Assembly (NCBI GenBank): GCA_964480565.1
Contig: CAYZSU010000104.1
Span: 1-6,131, forward strand
Source of the DNA: CAYZSU01 sp964480565
GTDB taxonomy: Bacteria > UBA10199 > 2-02-FULL-44-16 > JAAZCA01
Length of the DNA: 6,131 nt
Reading direction: 5' to 3'
Part shown: in pieces, positions 4,998 through 6,131 of the stretch
Layout of the letters: every line of letters starts with the position of its first letter
Numbering within the stretch: position 1 is the stretch's first letter
Notes under the pieces: model-generated
Told to the model about the DNA's origin: nothing
Database searches by the model: none
What the model saw: the letters and a program-made list of their open reading frames with translations, nothing else
Made by a program: the position numbers and the translations under genes

Positions 4998-5732
4998 TTA
5001 AATATCTAATAAATTATGCTCTAATGGTTCACGTTGCAACTGCATTACTTCACTCACTCGGTTCTTGATGCTTAATACACGAAAAGAATCAGTTATGTTA
5101 ACCCTGTGTCCGTTATGCTGAATAAGAATTCCATTTGGAACAACTATAATACCCAGACCATTTAATTCTTTTAGAGCTGCGCCTGACATACTAAAACAGC
5201 CTTTAGAATGGGACGTAAGTTTTATATGCGGATGGGATGTAAGAGCTGCTGTTAATAATTGTGATACCATTTGATAGGCATCATTTTTTGATTGTATTTT
5301 TAAATCCATCCCAGCTTCAACATCTAAAATATCCTCAACACCTCGCTGCCCTGATATAGAATAGCCGACGAATTGTTGTGAAAACATCTTACACTGTCCT
5401 TTTGAGCATCCAACTATTGCATAGTGTAATTGAGTCGCAGTTTTGCCATCCAATGTGCGAAATGAATCTGTAGAATTTATTTTACGAAGACCAATATATT
5501 CAAGGGGGTTACCGCCTATTTCTGTGTCCCTATCTATGGTGTATGCATCAGAGCCTTTACCGATAGCAGTAGGGCAAGGCTGCATGCGGCAATGTCTTTT
5601 GCCTGGACTTGCTTTTATCTCAAAACTTTTTAAATGAAATTTGCCTTCTTTTATTTCAAACTTAAGCTCTTCCTTGCGACCATCACCATTCAGATCTGTA
5701 ATGACAGTACGCTCAACGGGGGAAATACTCAT
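4998..5732 (-). CDS. Unrecognised 244-aa protein; candidate secreted protein or effector by context
   Basis: I do not recognise this family. The ATG at 5732 is preferred over one five codons upstream because AAAGGA lies about 6 nt before it, inside those codons. No signal peptide or membrane helix is visible. Near the N terminus TDLNGDGRKEEL (12-23) fits a DxNxDGxxE calcium-binding loop as in FG-GAP or dockerin-type sites. Two CX4C pairs (C48/C53 and C109/C114) could bind a metal or form disulfides. TDSFRxL occurs twice (88-94 and 214-220), each time following a G-x-R-x-N-like lead, which hints at an internal duplication. SHSKG (174-178) is close to, but not, the GxSxG nucleophile elbow of lipases; with NG at 200-201 a hydrolase fold is only a weak guess. 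It has its own promoter and lies between repeat B and an IS630 remnant, suggesting accessory DNA. A T3SS-effector role rests on position alone. Confidence 0.75.
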   Translation of the reverse strand: MSISPVERTVITDLNGDGRKEELKFEIKEGKFHLKSFEIKASPGKRHCRMQPCPTAIGKGSDAYTIDRDTEIGGNPLEYIGLRKINSTDSFRTLDGKTATQLHYAIVGCSKGQCKMFSQQFVGYSISGQRGVEDILDVEAGMDLKIQSKNDAYQMVSQLLTAALTSHPHIKLTSHSKGCFSMSGAALKELNGLGIIVVPNGILIQHNGHRVNITDSFRVLSIKNRVSEVMQLQREPLEHNLLDI

Positions 5733-5756
5733 AAAAAATCCTTTCATTTAAAGTGC

Positions 5757-5772
5757 TTCGCATTATTGCGAA
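5757..5772. promoter_or_regulatory. Palindrome overlapping the transcription start of the 244-aa gene
   Basis: TTCGCA and TGCGAA form a perfect 6-bp inverted repeat around TTAT, lying at the predicted start point next to the -10 box and about 25 nt before the ATG. This is a typical place for a repressor operator; a chance palindrome is possible. Confidence 0.35.
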
Positions 5773-5800
5773 TTATGTTTCAGCTCACTAGTACAGTAAA
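5772..5800 (-). promoter_or_regulatory. Sigma-70-type promoter for the 244-aa gene
   Basis: On the minus strand TTTACT (-35, 4 of 6 consensus bases, at 5795-5800) and CATAAT (-10, 5 of 6, at 5772-5777) are exactly 17 nt apart, about 40 nt upstream of the ATG at 5732. The -35 box begins 2 nt beyond the transposase stop and probably lies in the IS end. Confidence 0.55.
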
Positions 5801-5801
5801 T

Positions 5802-6131
5802 TCAGTTGATTGACGGGTATAGTCTCTTAAGTTTTATCCGGGCATCATCTGTTGTAAATTGCCAATCTACCTTGCCCATCTGATTATTGCGTTTCTTGTT
5901 CCAAGCGGCGACTTCCGTTTTCAATGTTGCCTGATCTGGTATCCGTCTATCCAAACATTGCTTTGACAATATACTAAACTCGATCTCCGCTATATTTAGC
6001 CAGATTCCATGCTTCGGAGTATAATGTAGTTCTAATCGATCCAATATCCTCATAATGTTCACCATATTTACCACTGTCTACTTTTAATAAAATTCGAGCG
6101 TGAGTGATTTTGTAGGCCTGTGTTTTTCCAG
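5802..6131 (-). pseudogene. IS630-family transposase remnant, internally deleted and frameshifted (runs past the window edge)
   Basis: The last 85 or so codons (frame ending at 5802) give the conserved C terminus of IS630-type DDE transposases: RILDRLELHYTPKHGIWLN, AEIE with the catalytic Glu, LSKQCLDRRIP and WQFTTDDARIKLKRLYPS. Upstream of about 6050 that frame soon meets a TAG. A different frame (from 6129) reads GKTQAYKITHARILLKVDSG, which matches the N-terminal region of the same family. The two pieces meet at about 6045-6053, so the middle of the gene, including most of the catalytic core, is missing and the frame is shifted. A full protein would be about 340 residues or more; here the N and C parts are nearly fused. 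It cannot make an active transposase. The rest of the N terminus lies outside the window. Confidence 0.85.

Noticed and set aside
5166..5215. Lipase nucleophile elbow in the 244-aa protein
   Set aside because: The motif is SHSKG, lacking the first Gly of GxSxG, and no catalytic Asp/His pair is evident, so an enzyme call is not supported.
5443..5637. A 64-codon plus-strand frame
   Set aside because: It is antisense to the 244-aa gene with no start signal.

Overview
This is an AT-rich window from what looks like a host-associated Gram-negative bacterium. The main feature is a minus-strand cluster of type III secretion system (T3SS) genes. It is flanked on one side by a converging Ser/Thr kinase gene and on the other by decayed mobile DNA. 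Strong Shine-Dalgarno sites, structured repeats with GGGG/CCCC ends and an IS630 remnant suggest an intracellular proteobacterium (a Legionellales-like gammaproteobacterium is possible), but the sequence alone does not settle taxonomy and a Chlamydiae-like origin is not excluded.

Layout. 1-1278 (+): C-terminal part of a membrane-anchored Ser/Thr protein kinase, cut by the window edge. 1312-4451 (-): six genes, transcribed right to left: a 94-aa helical protein, a 160-aa protein with a needle-like C terminus (SctF-like), a 140-aa TPR protein (SctG/LcrH-like), the inner-membrane ring lipoprotein SctJ, and two unrecognised small proteins of 133 and 112 aa. The order small helical protein, needle, TPR, ring lipoprotein recalls the yscE-F-G-...-J order. 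The block appears to be several transcription units: a Rho-independent terminator follows the needle-like gene, and an identical two-part promoter-like motif (AAGTTGCGTA and TATTATCGG on the + strand, exactly 15 nt apart) stands upstream of both the needle-like gene and the 133-aa gene. A weaker version precedes the TPR gene.

4452-4997 holds no convincing intact gene. It contains two diverged copies of a structured repeat (125 and 219 bp) whose central hairpin is kept by a compensatory base change, and between them a strong hairpin with a T-tract. Copy A lies in the centre of a palindrome and may interrupt a small leader ORF just before the 94-aa gene. 4998-5732 (-): an unrecognised 244-aa protein without a signal peptide, with a calcium-loop-like motif, two CX4C pairs and an internal TDSFRxL repeat; it is a candidate effector by position only. 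5802-6131 (-): an internally deleted, frameshifted IS630-family transposase whose end may supply the -35 box of the neighbouring gene.

Working model (inference): the locus builds the inner ring and needle of a T3SS, with the TPR protein and perhaps the 94-aa protein acting as needle chaperones. The kinase and the 244-aa protein may be a regulator and a substrate.
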